DNA from: Candidatus Thorarchaeota archaeon
GTDB lineage: Archaea > Asgardarchaeota > Thorarchaeia > Thorarchaeales > Thorarchaeaceae
DNA length: 64,000 nucleotides
Direction: 5' to 3'
Assembly: GCA_003345555.1 (NCBI GenBank)
Contig: PRDJ01000057.1
Coordinates: 43,836 to 107,835, forward strand
A program made the position numbers and the translations under genes. This document shows positions 26,945 to 35,083 of the stretch, in pieces (position 1 is the first letter of the stretch; each line of letters starts with the position of its first letter). The notes beneath the pieces were generated by a model, which was not told where the DNA came from, made no database searches, and saw only the letters and a program-made list of their open reading frames with translations.

Positions 26945-27535
26945 ATGGTTTCCATTCAAGGTACGGGTCCGCTCAAGGTGGTGATATTTCATGCGGACCA
27001 GTGTGATCCGAAGAAGTGCACCGGAATTCGGCTTGGGCAGATGAAACGCGCTATCTTGGTGCGTGACTTAAGGAAGATACCGGAGAGGGCTGTTGTGCTA
27101 AATCCCGTATCTGAAGTAGCACTCTCTCCGTCGGACAGAGAGACTGTGCGACGAGCAGGCATCGTTGCATTGGACTGCTCATGGAATCAAGCCGAGGAGA
27201 TATTCAGCGAAGCGAAATCAGGCGTTCAGAGGGCATTGCCTTACCTGCTGGCCGCCAACCCCGTCAATACCTACAAACCAATACGTTTGTCGACGGCAGA
27301 GGCAATAGGAGCCGCCCTGTACATACTCGGATTCAAAGAGGCTGCTCGTGATATCATGTCTGTCTTCAGATGGGGCCCTACTTTCATAACGCTGAACCGT
27401 GAATGGCTCGATGCCTATGCTGAGTGCGTAACGAGCACAGAGGTTGTCACCGTGCAACAAGAGATAATGGCCGCCCACACGAAAGCCCAATCTGATGAAA
27501 GGGACAATTCCGATGGTCAAGACCCCGTTCTTTGA
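26945..27535 (+). CDS. tsr3: rRNA aminocarboxypropyltransferase Tsr3
   Basis: A 196-residue SPOUT-like enzyme that transfers the 3-amino-3-carboxypropyl group of SAM to a small-subunit rRNA pseudouridine. Conserved blocks: DQCDPKKCTGIRLG, IVALDCSWNQAEEIF, and RALPYLLAANPVNTYKPIRLSTAEAIGAALYI, all diagnostic for the Tsr3/DUF367 family. ATG at 26945 is preferred over the overlapping TTG. The gene is divergent from the zinc-ribbon gene and convergent with the RNase P RNA. Confidence 0.93.
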   Translation: MVSIQGTGPLKVVIFHADQCDPKKCTGIRLGQMKRAILVRDLRKIPERAVVLNPVSEVALSPSDRETVRRAGIVALDCSWNQAEEIFSEAKSGVQRALPYLLAANPVNTYKPIRLSTAEAIGAALYILGFKEAARDIMSVFRWGPTFITLNREWLDAYAECVTSTEVVTVQQEIMAAHTKAQSDERDNSDGQDPVL

Positions 27536-27550
27536 CACGGGAATGTAAGT

Positions 27551-27904
27551 GGCCTTGGTTCGAAGAGTAGCCCCAATTCTGTTTCGTCCATCGCTGTTGC
27601 CAAAGATGAACCTCGCGACATCAGACTAAGCCTCCTACCCTACGCCTCGGGTCGACACGTCATGGGCGTATTCTTGGAGTTGCTATCCAGTGTTGGGCCG
27701 TTTCAACTGTTCCAGTCAGATCCTCAGCGCATTGAACGTCTGCGCATCATAGTCTTATCCTGGCCGGATGTGCCGTTTCTGTTCCCAGAGCGAGACTCTC
27801 GCCTCCCTGTTCACACAGGACCGGCATCGACACATAGTTGGGAGCTTCCTCAGTTCCAGCTCCAGGGGAGCTGGTTCCGTTAGTCGCTCTTTCGCTCCAA
27901 GGCC
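27551..27904 (-). ncRNA. rnpB: RNase P RNA (archaeal type A)
   Basis: On the minus strand GGCCTTGG (5', 27904-27897) pairs with CCAAGGCC (3', 27558-27551) to form helix P1. Just inside is a perfect 8-bp hairpin (CCAGCTCC/GGAGCTGG), the expected P3. The conserved regions follow in order: CR-I GAGGAAGCTCCC (27851-27840), a GGGAACAGAAACGGCAC block, GAAACGGCCC, CR-IV-like AGCAACTCCAAGAA (27684-27671), a GGGTAGGAGGCTT segment and CR-V AACAGAATTGGGGCTACTC (27583-27565). CR-I GCUCC pairs with CR-V GGGGC, the P4 core. The RNA lies between tsr3 and truB and may be cotranscribed with truB. This explains the 463-bp gap without a coding gene. Confidence 0.88.
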
Positions 27905-27998
27905 AATTATGACTCTGAAAGGAAAGGAAATGAACTTCTCGGTTGTCAGCCCTAAGGCCGCCGACATGCCTTATGTCTTTATGCGCATTCTCTACAGC

Positions 27999-29009
27999 CT
28001 ATTCTTGTGTCGTTCGTTTCTTCCACATCTGCGGATATCGTCCTCGTTCCATCAACACTCTTTCCACCGACGCTACAATGCCACTACCTGCTTTCGCAAT
28101 TCTATCCGTGGTCTCTGAGCTCTTGGCTATGGCGACGGCCTCACCCTTAAGCGTCTTGACTGCCACCAAGTCGCCTTTCTTGATTCCTGTATGGAGGCTC
28201 ACGACACCACTCGCCGCCAAGCTGGCTCCATGGCAGATGGCATCAACTGCACTATCACGAATCGTGATGACTGGAAGGTGGCTCAGAGCAAACTCCGTCG
28301 GCAGCAAGTACTTGCGGAGTTCTGTCTCGTCACCATCGCTGGTCCAGAAGTGGTAAGCATCTTTCAAGTCGTAAAGCGAGCACATGTGTTCGTCTTCCTT
28401 GAACGGACCAACACGTGTACGGCGGAGTTCCGCCATACTGGCCCCAGTCCCCAATGCCTCGCCTAAGTCAAAACATAGCTTTCTGACGTATGTTCCGGCC
28501 TGACAGCCAACGTGGAAGAGAACAAGCCGACCGGCGATCTCAATCACGTCTATGTAGTATATCTCTCGAACTCGTAAAGCTCTCTTCACCGATGACTTTA
28601 GTGGGGGTTTCTGGTAGATCTTTCCAACGAACTGCAGGATAACTTCGCGTAGTGTTTCCTCATCGACCGAACCATGAAGCTCCATTACGCAGACATACTC
28701 TTTGCCTGCTGGAAGTAAGGCCTGCATGGCCTTTGTTGCATTGCCAATTCCGACGGGCAGTATTCCTGTGACTGCAGGATCGAGAGTACCTCCATGGCCA
28801 ACCCTTTCACAGCCAAGCATGGAACGAACCCAGCTAGCCACTTCGTGGCTCGTGGGACCTGCTGGCTTGTCGAGGCAAATCACGCCGTTCTCCAGAAGGT
28901 ATTTTATTGGAAGTGACTCAAGCGATGAAAAGCCGAACGATTGATTAGTTGTGTCGTTTGCTCTCACAACAAGCTCACGCGGCTCGTCTGCAGGCAGCAT
29001 TCTTGACAT
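27999..29009 (-). CDS. truB: tRNA/rRNA pseudouridine synthase Cbf5 (TruB family)
   Basis: A 336-residue catalytic subunit of H/ACA RNPs that also makes tRNA psi55 in some archaea. Motifs: ICLDKPAGPTSHEVASWV, the catalytic aspartate in VGHGGTLDPAVTGILPVGIG, KEYVCVMELHG and RVREIYYIDVIEI. The C-terminal ~80 residues are a PUA domain (ALSHLPVITIRDSAVDAICHGASLAASGV, LVAVKTLKGEAVAIAKS). Length is normal for archaeal Cbf5. Last protein gene of eL34-cmk-eL14-truB, followed downstream by the RNase P RNA. Confidence 0.94.
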   Translation of the reverse strand: MSRMLPADEPRELVVRANDTTNQSFGFSSLESLPIKYLLENGVICLDKPAGPTSHEVASWVRSMLGCERVGHGGTLDPAVTGILPVGIGNATKAMQALLPAGKEYVCVMELHGSVDEETLREVILQFVGKIYQKPPLKSSVKRALRVREIYYIDVIEIAGRLVLFHVGCQAGTYVRKLCFDLGEALGTGASMAELRRTRVGPFKEDEHMCSLYDLKDAYHFWTSDGDETELRKYLLPTEFALSHLPVITIRDSAVDAICHGASLAASGVVSLHTGIKKGDLVAVKTLKGEAVAIAKSSETTDRIAKAGSGIVASVERVLMERGRYPQMWKKRTTQE

Positions 29010-29191
29010 GCGAGCTTACCTCGTGACTGCTGGCTTCTTGTACGCGAGTCTGTAATGCATTGATGTCAGTTCCAAGCGTCGTCTTTGCTCTCTCGAGCCT
29101 TTCTGTGTTTTGGAGCAGCTCCCGAATCGGGATTGTCGACCTGGATTCGATGTGAACGGCGACTAGTAGATTAACGTGATTCTCGTGTGAC

Positions 29192-29473
29192 CTACTGAGG
29201 CAGTCTGACTTTGCTTCGGAACTTTTCTAGGAGGCCAGCATCTGTGATCGCCTTCTCGACAGTCTCGTCATCGGCATCTTCCGCAATCTCAAGCTGCGTC
29301 TCAAGCGGTTCGAGGTGCTTGATATTGCAGGGCCGTCTGCGGACCCCGCTAATCTTCTTCGGCCCGGTCACTACAACCATATTCTCGTCTTTGGAGGCCA
29401 CGATTACACAGTAGCTACCGGTCTCGCGACCCATGGTCTTGACACAAACACGTCCAGTTTCGTATATCTTCAT
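29192..29473 (-). CDS. rpl14e: Large ribosomal subunit protein eL14
   Basis: A 93-residue protein: IYETGRVCVKTMGRETGSYCVIV is the SH3/KOW-like core that identifies eL14, followed by GPKKISGVRRRPCNIKHLEP, which is highly conserved in archaea. A C-terminal acidic helix (AEDADDETVEKAI) completes it. Lies in the usual archaeal order cmk-eL14-truB, 124 bp after cmk and 182 bp before truB. Confidence 0.95.
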   Translation of the reverse strand: MKIYETGRVCVKTMGRETGSYCVIVASKDENMVVVTGPKKISGVRRRPCNIKHLEPLETQLEIAEDADDETVEKAITDAGLLEKFRSKVRLPQ

Positions 29474-29597
29474 TGTACATCACCTTGGTGTTTCCTCGGT
29501 CATACGAGACCCCGGAGTCGCCTCCGGTCTCATCCCTTTGGAACGACTGGAGATTGAGGTATCCGATTCAGCTGACAATATCAGTCTTACGCTACAA

Positions 29598-30161
29598 TCA
29601 TGCGGATGCTCTTTCGGACACGAAATATGCCCTGATGGCACCAACCACCACAACAATCACGCCCTCGAGGTCGTACTTGCCAGTGTTCAAGACCAAGTCG
29701 TAAACAGACTGGTCTTCGATTTTAATGCCATAGAGCTTGTGATACCTCGCTCTCTCACTCTTCTCTCGTGTAGTCGTCTGACTCTTTGCCTGCTCGAAGC
29801 CGATCCCATCGCGGTCAGAGATTCGTCGGTGCCGTATGTCGGGCGGTGCCGTCAACAGAACTCGGAAGTCCGCCGCGTCACCCGCCATCCAAGCAGCCAA
29901 CTGACCATCAAGAACCACATCGCCTTTCTCGGCTTCCTGCTTCAGACGGTCGTCCAAGATTCGGTCAATACTGGCGTCATGCTCGGCGACCCTGCTGAAC
30001 TGTTCGAGAGTTAGGCCTCTCTCTTTGGCAAGAGATCGAAAAAGTGAGCCAACGGATACAATCCTTAGACCGAATTCTTCGGCAATTCTGTTGGCAACGG
30101 AAGTCTTGCCTGTTCCGTGAAGCCCGCTGATTGTTATGACGCGTTTCATGTTATTGTCCAC
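29598..30161 (-). CDS. cmk: Cytidylate kinase (archaeal type)
   Basis: A 187-residue P-loop kinase that phosphorylates CMP/dCMP. The P-loop ISGLHGTGKTSVANRIAEEFG is at the N-terminus, then GSLFRSLAKERGLTLEQFSRVAE, VVLDGQLAAWMAG with the family-typical (D/E)GR-like loop, and a lid IRHRRISDRDGI. The size is right for the short archaeal/type 2 enzyme. The ATG lies inside the eL34 3' end (11-bp overlap), so translation is coupled. Confidence 0.94.
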   Translation of the reverse strand: MDNNMKRVITISGLHGTGKTSVANRIAEEFGLRIVSVGSLFRSLAKERGLTLEQFSRVAEHDASIDRILDDRLKQEAEKGDVVLDGQLAAWMAGDAADFRVLLTAPPDIRHRRISDRDGIGFEQAKSQTTTREKSERARYHKLYGIKIEDQSVYDLVLNTGKYDLEGVIVVVVGAIRAYFVSERASA

Positions 30162-30417
30162 GCAAGGACCTTATAGTGCCTCGTCTGACGGCCCTTGAAG
30201 TGGCGACGCCGCCATATGGGCGGTTCGGTCTCTTGGAAGAATGGCTTGCCGTGCGACTCAAACCATGCTTAGCTTCTCTTGGAAGTTCCATCTTTGAGTC
30301 ACAGAGAGTACAGGTGCCTCCCGGCGAGTACATCTTCCTCCTATGGACCACTGTCCTGCCGCCCGGAGTTCTCACCATGCGGTTTGATCTGTTTCTGGTG
30401 AGTTCGCCATGTCGCAT
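30151..30417 (-). CDS. rpl34e: Large ribosomal subunit protein eL34
   Basis: An 88-residue archaeal/eukaryotic 50S protein. The N-terminus TRNRSNRMVRTPGGRTVVHRRK and the zinc pair CTLCDSKM are diagnostic, as is the KRPNRPYGG block near residue 66. The second C-x2-C pair expected after PYGG is missing: here VATSRAVRRGTI contains no cysteine. Its own TATA box is visible 55-60 bases upstream, so it heads the eL34-cmk-eL14-truB unit. Confidence 0.93.
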   Translation of the reverse strand: MRHGELTRNRSNRMVRTPGGRTVVHRRKMYSPGGTCTLCDSKMELPREAKHGLSRTASHSSKRPNRPYGGVATSRAVRRGTIRSLRGQ

Positions 30418-30470
30418 ATTGCCTCATCAATCCTTTTGTCCGTGGTTCTCAGGAAACCCGCTCTTGTGTC

Positions 30471-30478
30471 CTTTTAAG
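30471..30478 (-). promoter_or_regulatory. TATA box of the eL34-cmk-eL14-truB unit
   Basis: CTTAAAAG on the minus strand, about 57 bases upstream of the eL34 ATG, giving a short leader of about 30 nt. It separates this unit from the upstream SecY-AdkA-EMC3 genes. Confidence 0.5.
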
Positions 30479-30593
30479 TGAAGCGGTGAGTCATGAATGG
30501 CCATCTTCGGATTGTTGAGTCTCCAGACGATTACAGACACTTGATTGTGAGCTGTCCAATTCGCGCTGCCAAGTCGATTATTCTGGGCTAGTG

Positions 30594-31151
30594 TCAACAT
30601 CTCGTTCCTGAGAGTAACCGGCGAATTAGCAGGCGAGCCCCTTCTTTGTCTGATCGAACGTAGGTTAGCGTGAGGCCAAGCCTTCCGGAGACTGCTCCGA
30701 GGACGGCCTTAGCAGATGAAGACCATCTCGACGCATCAATCTCGCAGGGGACAGGAAGTTCTCTGAGCATCCTTTCGAATGAAGATGCGTGGTCTGAAGT
30801 AAGGCAATGGGCTACCTTCTGCACTATGAAAGATTTGTCGTCGGGGTCAGACTGGCAGTACAATGCAATCAACCTCTCAAGTGCTGCGACTGTCTTCATT
30901 TCGGCGAGAGCATTCACTGCAACTTGCCATTCATCCGCATCGGTTGAGCCCAAGAGGATTTCGCATAGGTCGAGGACAGCAGGGGTTTTCTTCCGGGCAA
31001 GCTCGGTGATGGCAGGTTCGCGCAGAAACAAGTGAACGGTTCTGTCCGTTGCGCGTTGCCATAGCCGCGTGTTACGGTGGTCCGCAGCAGATGAGTGTTC
31101 CCGAGTGTCGACCTCTTGACCTTCAACGACTTCCAGCCGTGGTCTCCTCAT
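30594..31151 (-). CDS. Uncharacterised protein with HEAT-like helical repeats
   Basis: A 185-residue protein, likely all-helical: LFLREPAITELARKKTPAVLDLCEILLGS, ADEWQVAVNALAEMKTVAALERLIALY and DDKSFIVQKVAHCL resemble paired HEAT/ARM helices. The C-terminus is basic. No family recognised. ATG sits about 25 bases after a strong TATA (CCTTAAATAAC), so the transcript is probably leaderless. It interrupts the usual EMC3-eL34 adjacency. Confidence 0.55.
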   Translation of the reverse strand: MRRPRLEVVEGQEVDTREHSSAADHRNTRLWQRATDRTVHLFLREPAITELARKKTPAVLDLCEILLGSTDADEWQVAVNALAEMKTVAALERLIALYCQSDPDDKSFIVQKVAHCLTSDHASSFERMLRELPVPCEIDASRWSSSAKAVLGAVSGRLGLTLTYVRSDKEGARLLIRRLLSGTRC

Positions 31152-31156
31152 GCAGT

Positions 31157-31197
31157 CTGGTTTCGCTTAAGTTATTTAAGGTCGCCATCGCTGATTT
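31157..31197. repeat. Promoter-like direct repeat, copy 1
   Basis: CTGGTTT-N7-GTTATTTAAGGTCGCCATCGCTGATTT. The minus strand carries CTTAAATAAC, the TATA box of the gene starting at 31151. Copy 2 lies 467 bp to the right with four substitutions in the 27-base core and identical N7 spacing. Confidence 0.6.
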
Positions 31198-31225
31198 GAG
31201 ACCTTCCCTCTGAGGCGGCGGCGCC

Positions 31226-31240
31226 CCGAAAGCTTTTTTT
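31226..31240 (+). promoter_or_regulatory. BRE/TATA-like promoter of the small charged protein
   Basis: CGAAAGCTTTTTTTC: a BRE-like purine stretch followed by an AT-rich TATA-like run, about 55 bases before the TTG at 31288. Inferred from pattern; no other gene is near on this strand. Confidence 0.45.
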
Positions 31241-31287
31241 CACAGCTGGGGAAGGTTAGGCTTACTCTCTTGAAAGGAGGTGAAACG

Positions 31288-31452
31288 TTGCCGAAGAAAG
31301 AGAAGCATGGCAAGGCTATAGGCAAGGCCGGAAAAGGTGCTGAAAGGGGTCTGCACAAAGGGTGGGATGTAGCCAAGGGTACTGCCCATGATGTTGGCAA
31401 GCGTATAGAAGAGCACGGCGAAAAGCCTGAAGAGGAGGAGAAAGAGGACTAG
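31288..31452 (+). CDS. Small highly charged protein (54 aa)
   Basis: Encodes 54 residues: MPKKEKHGKAIGKAGKGAE, RGLHKGWDVAKGTAHDVGKR and an acidic tail IEEHGEKPEEEEKED. It is Lys/Gly-rich in the first half, Glu-rich at the end, with no cysteine. The full GGAGGTGA Shine-Dalgarno at 31276-31283, four bases before TTG 31288, decides the start over an in-frame TTG at 31270. A promoter-like element precedes it and a hairpin/T-run terminator follows, so it is a free-standing, probably well-expressed unit. Not recognised; it could be a nucleic-acid-binding or stress-related small protein. Inserted in the ribosomal region on the opposite strand. Confidence 0.65.
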   Translation: MPKKEKHGKAIGKAGKGAERGLHKGWDVAKGTAHDVGKRIEEHGEKPEEEEKED

Positions 31453-31519
31453 GCCCTGCGAAGCCCAGACAACGATTCAACCCCTCATCTCAAAGCTGCG
31501 CCTTTTTGTTGATTTCTTC

Positions 31520-31557
31520 GAGGGAGCGTTTGCCTCCCTCCTTTCTCATTTTTCTCA
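31520..31557 (+). terminator. Hairpin/T-rich terminator
   Basis: GAGGGAG-CGTTTGC-CTCCCTC (31520-31540), a 7-bp perfect stem, followed by CTTTCTCATTTTTCT. Placed 68 bases after the small charged gene on its strand. Confidence 0.6.
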
Positions 31558-31623
31558 GTTGTTTCTTGCGGACGGTTTCATTGCTGCGTGTGGTGGAGGA
31601 TTTCGGCTCGGCAGCGAAAGACA

Positions 31624-31664
31624 CTGGTTTGACTTTCGTTACTTAAGGCTGCCATCGTTGATTT
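31624..31664. repeat. Promoter-like direct repeat, copy 2
   Basis: CTGGTTT-N7-GTTACTTAAGGCTGCCATCGTTGATTT, the near-copy of 31157-31197. It contains the same minus-strand TATA-like CTTAAGTAAC but no gene start follows on that strand before the small charged gene, so any transcript would be antisense to 31288-31557. Confidence 0.6.
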
Positions 31665-31672
31665 TGCTGATC

Positions 31673-32218
31673 TCATGTCATGCTGACGCCCATAGCGCGT
31701 TGAAGGATTTGCCCCAGTCCAAAGCCAACAAGCATGTAGAACCAAACATAATATAGACCGAATCCTCCCGCGGTAGGATAGCCTATGAGTCCAACCGCCC
31801 ACGGCATAAGCTTGTGAAAATTAAACGGAATAACTGCGACTATCTGCTGTACGCCGCCGACTGAAAAGAACCCTGAGAGTAAGTAGAATATCATCATGAA
31901 CGGGATGAAGAACATCAGAAGCGGTTTGCACCTTGCGCCCAGCATCTCCTTCTGAATTCTATCGATGTAGGCCTTTCTTCTTCTTATCTTTCGAGCCAGT
32001 TTCTCGTCCTGACTCTTCTTTGCCTGCTTCACCATGTCTTGGTACTGCTTAATCTCCGTTTGATATCTCTTCAACCGACGCACATCTGTGAAGCGTTTCA
32101 TAGCCAGATTGCTGGTTAGGGTCACACCCATAGAGACGAGAGTAATCAAAACGCCCGAAAGCGGTGGTGTACGGAAGATCTCAAACCAAGATAAGAGAGC
32201 TGCGAACAGGTCCTGCAT
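31673..32218 (-). CDS. EMC3/TMCO1-like membrane insertase (DUF106)
   Basis: A 181-residue member of the Oxa1/YidC/EMC3/TMCO1 superfamily that inserts membrane proteins. It has an N-terminal membrane helix (LSGVLITLVSMGVTLTSNLAM), a cytosolic basic coiled coil at ~43-92 (RRLKRYQTEIKQYQDMVKQA, KLARKIRRRKAYIDRIQKEM), then two or three helices (PLLMFFIPFMMIFYLLSGFF; GLYYVWFYMLVGFGLGQIL). This is the usual archaeal EMC3-like layout, next to adkA and secY as is standard in archaea. It starts 6 bases after the adkA stop. Confidence 0.9.
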   Translation of the reverse strand: MQDLFAALLSWFEIFRTPPLSGVLITLVSMGVTLTSNLAMKRFTDVRRLKRYQTEIKQYQDMVKQAKKSQDEKLARKIRRRKAYIDRIQKEMLGARCKPLLMFFIPFMMIFYLLSGFFSVGGVQQIVAVIPFNFHKLMPWAVGLIGYPTAGGFGLYYVWFYMLVGFGLGQILQRAMGVSMT

Positions 32219-32224
32219 TCTCGT

Positions 32225-32815
32225 CTACTCCATTAGTGTTTGATATAGCTCGGTCGCAGCCGCCTCGACTTCTCCCTGACGATTGTTGATTATCCTCACC
32301 GTTGCTCCAGTGATCGTCCCTGCGGCGACAGCAGCGGCTCTGCACATCTGTTGATGGATCTCTATCACCGCAACATCTTGGCTGTCACGTGCACGAGTGG
32401 GGTCCTCGCTCCTTCGCGCAGCAATCTTATCGGGTGCTGCTTCGACCAAGACTATGGTCTTTGGTCCAAGTGCAGTCACTACCCACTCAGGCAGCCCAAT
32501 CAAGTAACCGTTGTTCGTTTGGATGAGCGTATGTGTGTCAACAATGATACGCGCTGACTTGGCCTTCTGAGCTATGCTCTGACCTGCCAGCTTCTGGATT
32601 TCGCGCTGCGTCTTTGTTGCCAGCTTTCTCATCTCGTCTCTGTCTTTCACCAAGCCCTTCTTGGACGCGACTTCGAACATGGCTGTCCCAAAGTTCAGCA
32701 CAAGGACTTCCTCTCCGTGCTTCTGCTTGACCATATCTACAGCTGTTGTGATTACGGTCGTCTTGCCGACACCTGGGATTCCTGTGACTATGACAAGGTT
32801 CTTTCCTTCGGGCAC
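32225..32815 (-). CDS. adkA: Archaeal adenylate kinase
   Basis: A 196-residue P-loop kinase making ADP from AMP and ATP. P-loop VIVTGIPGVGKTTVITTA, then VLNFGTAMFEVASKKGLVKDRDEMRKL and IIVDTHTLIQTNNGYLIGLP are characteristic of the archaeal AdkA family, which is distinct from bacterial Adk. Normal length. It lies between secY and the EMC3-like gene in the conserved archaeal order. Confidence 0.95.
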   Translation of the reverse strand: MPEGKNLVIVTGIPGVGKTTVITTAVDMVKQKHGEEVLVLNFGTAMFEVASKKGLVKDRDEMRKLATKTQREIQKLAGQSIAQKAKSARIIVDTHTLIQTNNGYLIGLPEWVVTALGPKTIVLVEAAPDKIAARRSEDPTRARDSQDVAVIEIHQQMCRAAAVAAGTITGATVRIINNRQGEVEAAATELYQTLME

Positions 32816-32960
32816 AAATATCAGACATCCAGCAATCGAGCTGTTCCGGGGGTTTTAGCGTCCCCGTTATATGTCCTTCTGTAAGAGGTAATGGAGAACG
32901 GCCTGTCAAGAACCCGTGTACGGACCAGGATGCCGAGTTGTGAGGCTACAAGTAGGTCGA

Positions 32961-34457
32961 CTACAGGATTCCCAGCAGACCCTCGATTCCCTCGCCGCCC
33001 ATCTGCTTGAGCTGTTCCTTGGCAATCTGTTCGTAGTACTGCTTGATGATCGATACCATCAGCAATATGCCCGTACCGCTTGCTAGTGCACCCATAACAT
33101 CTGCTGCTGCTGCCAGGATGCCTATCAGAGCTCCGCCGAATCCCGCCACCACTGGGATGTATCGGTCAAGCAGCCTCTCAAGAACCTTCTCGCTTCTTCT
33201 GAAGCCCGGAACGATGTAACCGGAATTCAGCAACTGCCTCGATACATCACGGGGAGCTATGCCGCTGATGTCAATCCAGATTCTACTGAATCCCCAGCAT
33301 AACAGAATGGTGATTGCAGAATAGATGATAACATGTGGTAAGCCGTCCCACTGCTGGAAGACCGCAAATATGCCCTGAGGCGGCGTGACGTATCTTGCCA
33401 GACCCGAGATAGCTATTAGTCTGCCGCTGGCGGCATCCTTTTCGAAGACTCCTAGCCAGTTAAGGAAGACGTTCGAGGGATATGCATTGTAGAGGATCTG
33501 GGCGAAGAATATGACGTTAGCAAAGAGAGCCTGCGCAAGGATAACAGGTATGTTTGACGTATAGAGCAGCTTGATCGGGTATTTTGCTCTCATGCCTCTG
33601 TACTTGGCGTACTGCAGAGGTATCTCCACTCGCATGGATTCCATATACAGTACGAGGAAGAATATCAACAGAGTGATACCAAGCGATAGGAGACTTGGAT
33701 TAAACCCGTCTCTCACGATTAACCAGGAAGCATCAACAGTCGGACCAGCATCGGTACCAATGCCAAAGAATCTCAGGATGTTCGCGATAATGGCTGCGAT
33801 AATGCCTTTGGGCAACCCCGTACCTGTTTGAGGGTAGCCCAGCGGCTGGGCGTTTGTCTCGTACTGTGTGATATCAAACATGTTGAATATGACTTGACCT
33901 GCTACGTTAGTCATGATGAACAGCGAGACGCCTGATCCGAGCCCCCAGCCCTTCTGTACAAGTTCATCCATCAAGATGACGATTATGCCTGCCGCAAAGA
34001 GCTGGAAAAACACAAGCACAGCTTCTTCGGCAGTGAGGGTGCCATATGCGTTCCCGATTATGTAAGCCATTGCCTGGAATGCTGTCATAAGCATGGCTAG
34101 CACTTTCTGACCGCCTGTAAACAGAGCTCGGTCATCGGGGTCGCTGAAATCCACATTGATTATCTTGGAACCTGAAAGGAGCTGCATTACTAGGCCTGCA
34201 GTGACTATTGGTCCTATTCCAAGTTCCATTAGCGTGCCTCTTGTGCTTGCAAGAATCACACGCATGGCCCACAGATAGTCGGTGACGGTCGCCTGGTTCA
34301 CCCCGTATAGGGGCATGTGGGACATCACAAGGAATACGACAAGTACCAGAATAGTCCAAATCGCTTTCTCTCGGAAAGACACCTTGCGATTAGGCGCCTT
34401 GACCTCGGGCATGACCCGGACCATCGGAGATAGGGCCCTTAGAAATGTAGATGGCAA
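32961..34457 (-). CDS. secY: Preprotein translocase subunit SecY
   Basis: A 498-residue ten-helix channel of the Sec61/SecY translocon. Evidence includes FREKAIWTILVLVVFLVMSHMPLYG (TM1), the plug region with LMELGIGPIVTAGLVMQLL (conserved GI-x-P...QLL), QKVLAMLMTAFQA, and the late loop GISGIAPRDVSRQL with GFRRSEKVLERLLDRYIP (basic cytosolic ribosome-binding loop). Full length for archaea. Located after uL15 as in nearly all archaeal superoperons; SecE and Secbeta are not in the window. Confidence 0.97.
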   Translation of the reverse strand: MPSTFLRALSPMVRVMPEVKAPNRKVSFREKAIWTILVLVVFLVMSHMPLYGVNQATVTDYLWAMRVILASTRGTLMELGIGPIVTAGLVMQLLSGSKIINVDFSDPDDRALFTGGQKVLAMLMTAFQAMAYIIGNAYGTLTAEEAVLVFFQLFAAGIIVILMDELVQKGWGLGSGVSLFIMTNVAGQVIFNMFDITQYETNAQPLGYPQTGTGLPKGIIAAIIANILRFFGIGTDAGPTVDASWLIVRDGFNPSLLSLGITLLIFFLVLYMESMRVEIPLQYAKYRGMRAKYPIKLLYTSNIPVILAQALFANVIFFAQILYNAYPSNVFLNWLGVFEKDAASGRLIAISGLARYVTPPQGIFAVFQQWDGLPHVIIYSAITILLCWGFSRIWIDISGIAPRDVSRQLLNSGYIVPGFRRSEKVLERLLDRYIPVVAGFGGALIGILAAAADVMGALASGTGILLMVSIIKQYYEQIAKEQLKQMGGEGIEGLLGIL

Positions 34458-34619
34458 TTAACCGGTGGTCTCCTGCAGGTTTTCTGGGGCACCATCTGGA
34501 TTTGGCCTTTAAAGATAGTGGTGGTTGCGAGCATGCTCCATCTACGAACAGCTGAATCCGTATTCGACATGCTATCTCAGCACATTGCCACTTGGCTCAA
34601 TGACTCGCTGTCCACAGTA

Positions 34620-35069
34620 CTACTCAGCCGGGAGGTCGACTGTGCCGCCCTTGTTCTGAATCTTCTCTCTCGCACCGGGAGAAATCGCCTTAACGCCGGT
34701 AAGGTTCAGCTTGCGCGTCACCCTGCCCGAACCTAGAACCTTGTCAGCACCAAGACGGGCGACATCAACCGTGTAAGCACTTCCGGACTTGGTCGCGAGT
34801 CCTCGGCTAACAAGTCGGTCCAGAGACTCGTCAATCTCGCCTACATTGATGGTGGAGGGAAGTTTGAGGATGCTTTCCGGTCTCTTGAAACCATGCTTGC
34901 CAAAGTAGTGTGGATTGAGCTTCATGGTCCTCATTCTGTGATGTTTGTCAGTTCCGGCGTTGCCCATTCCACCTCGCTGACCCGCAGCACGATGACCCTT
35001 TGTATCGCCATAACCCGCGGTACGCAATCCTCTCAATGAACGAATCCTTTTCGACTTCCGCGTGTACAT
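34620..35069 (-). CDS. rpl15: Large ribosomal subunit protein uL15
   Basis: A 149-residue 50S protein: RSLRGLRTAGYGDTKGHRAAGQRGGMGNAGTDKHHR is the glycine-rich N-terminal tail characteristic of uL15. It is followed by HYFGKHGFKRP and a C-terminal L27e-like domain with LTGVKAISPGAREKIQNKGG. Upstream of secY as usual, but preceded by an Hsp20 gene instead of directly by uL30. Confidence 0.96.
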   Translation of the reverse strand: MYTRKSKRIRSLRGLRTAGYGDTKGHRAAGQRGGMGNAGTDKHHRMRTMKLNPHYFGKHGFKRPESILKLPSTINVGEIDESLDRLVSRGLATKSGSAYTVDVARLGADKVLGSGRVTRKLNLTGVKAISPGAREKIQNKGGTVDLPAE

Positions 35070-35083
35070 CGTCCGTCTCTCCT

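Noticed and set aside
27662..27967. Two short frames in the tsr3-truB gap
   Set aside because: They overlap the RNase P RNA and have no conserved protein features.
29010..29190. Coiled-coil-like minus-strand translation before truB
   Set aside because: No ATG, GTG or TTG in frame and the frame runs into truB; not supported as a gene.
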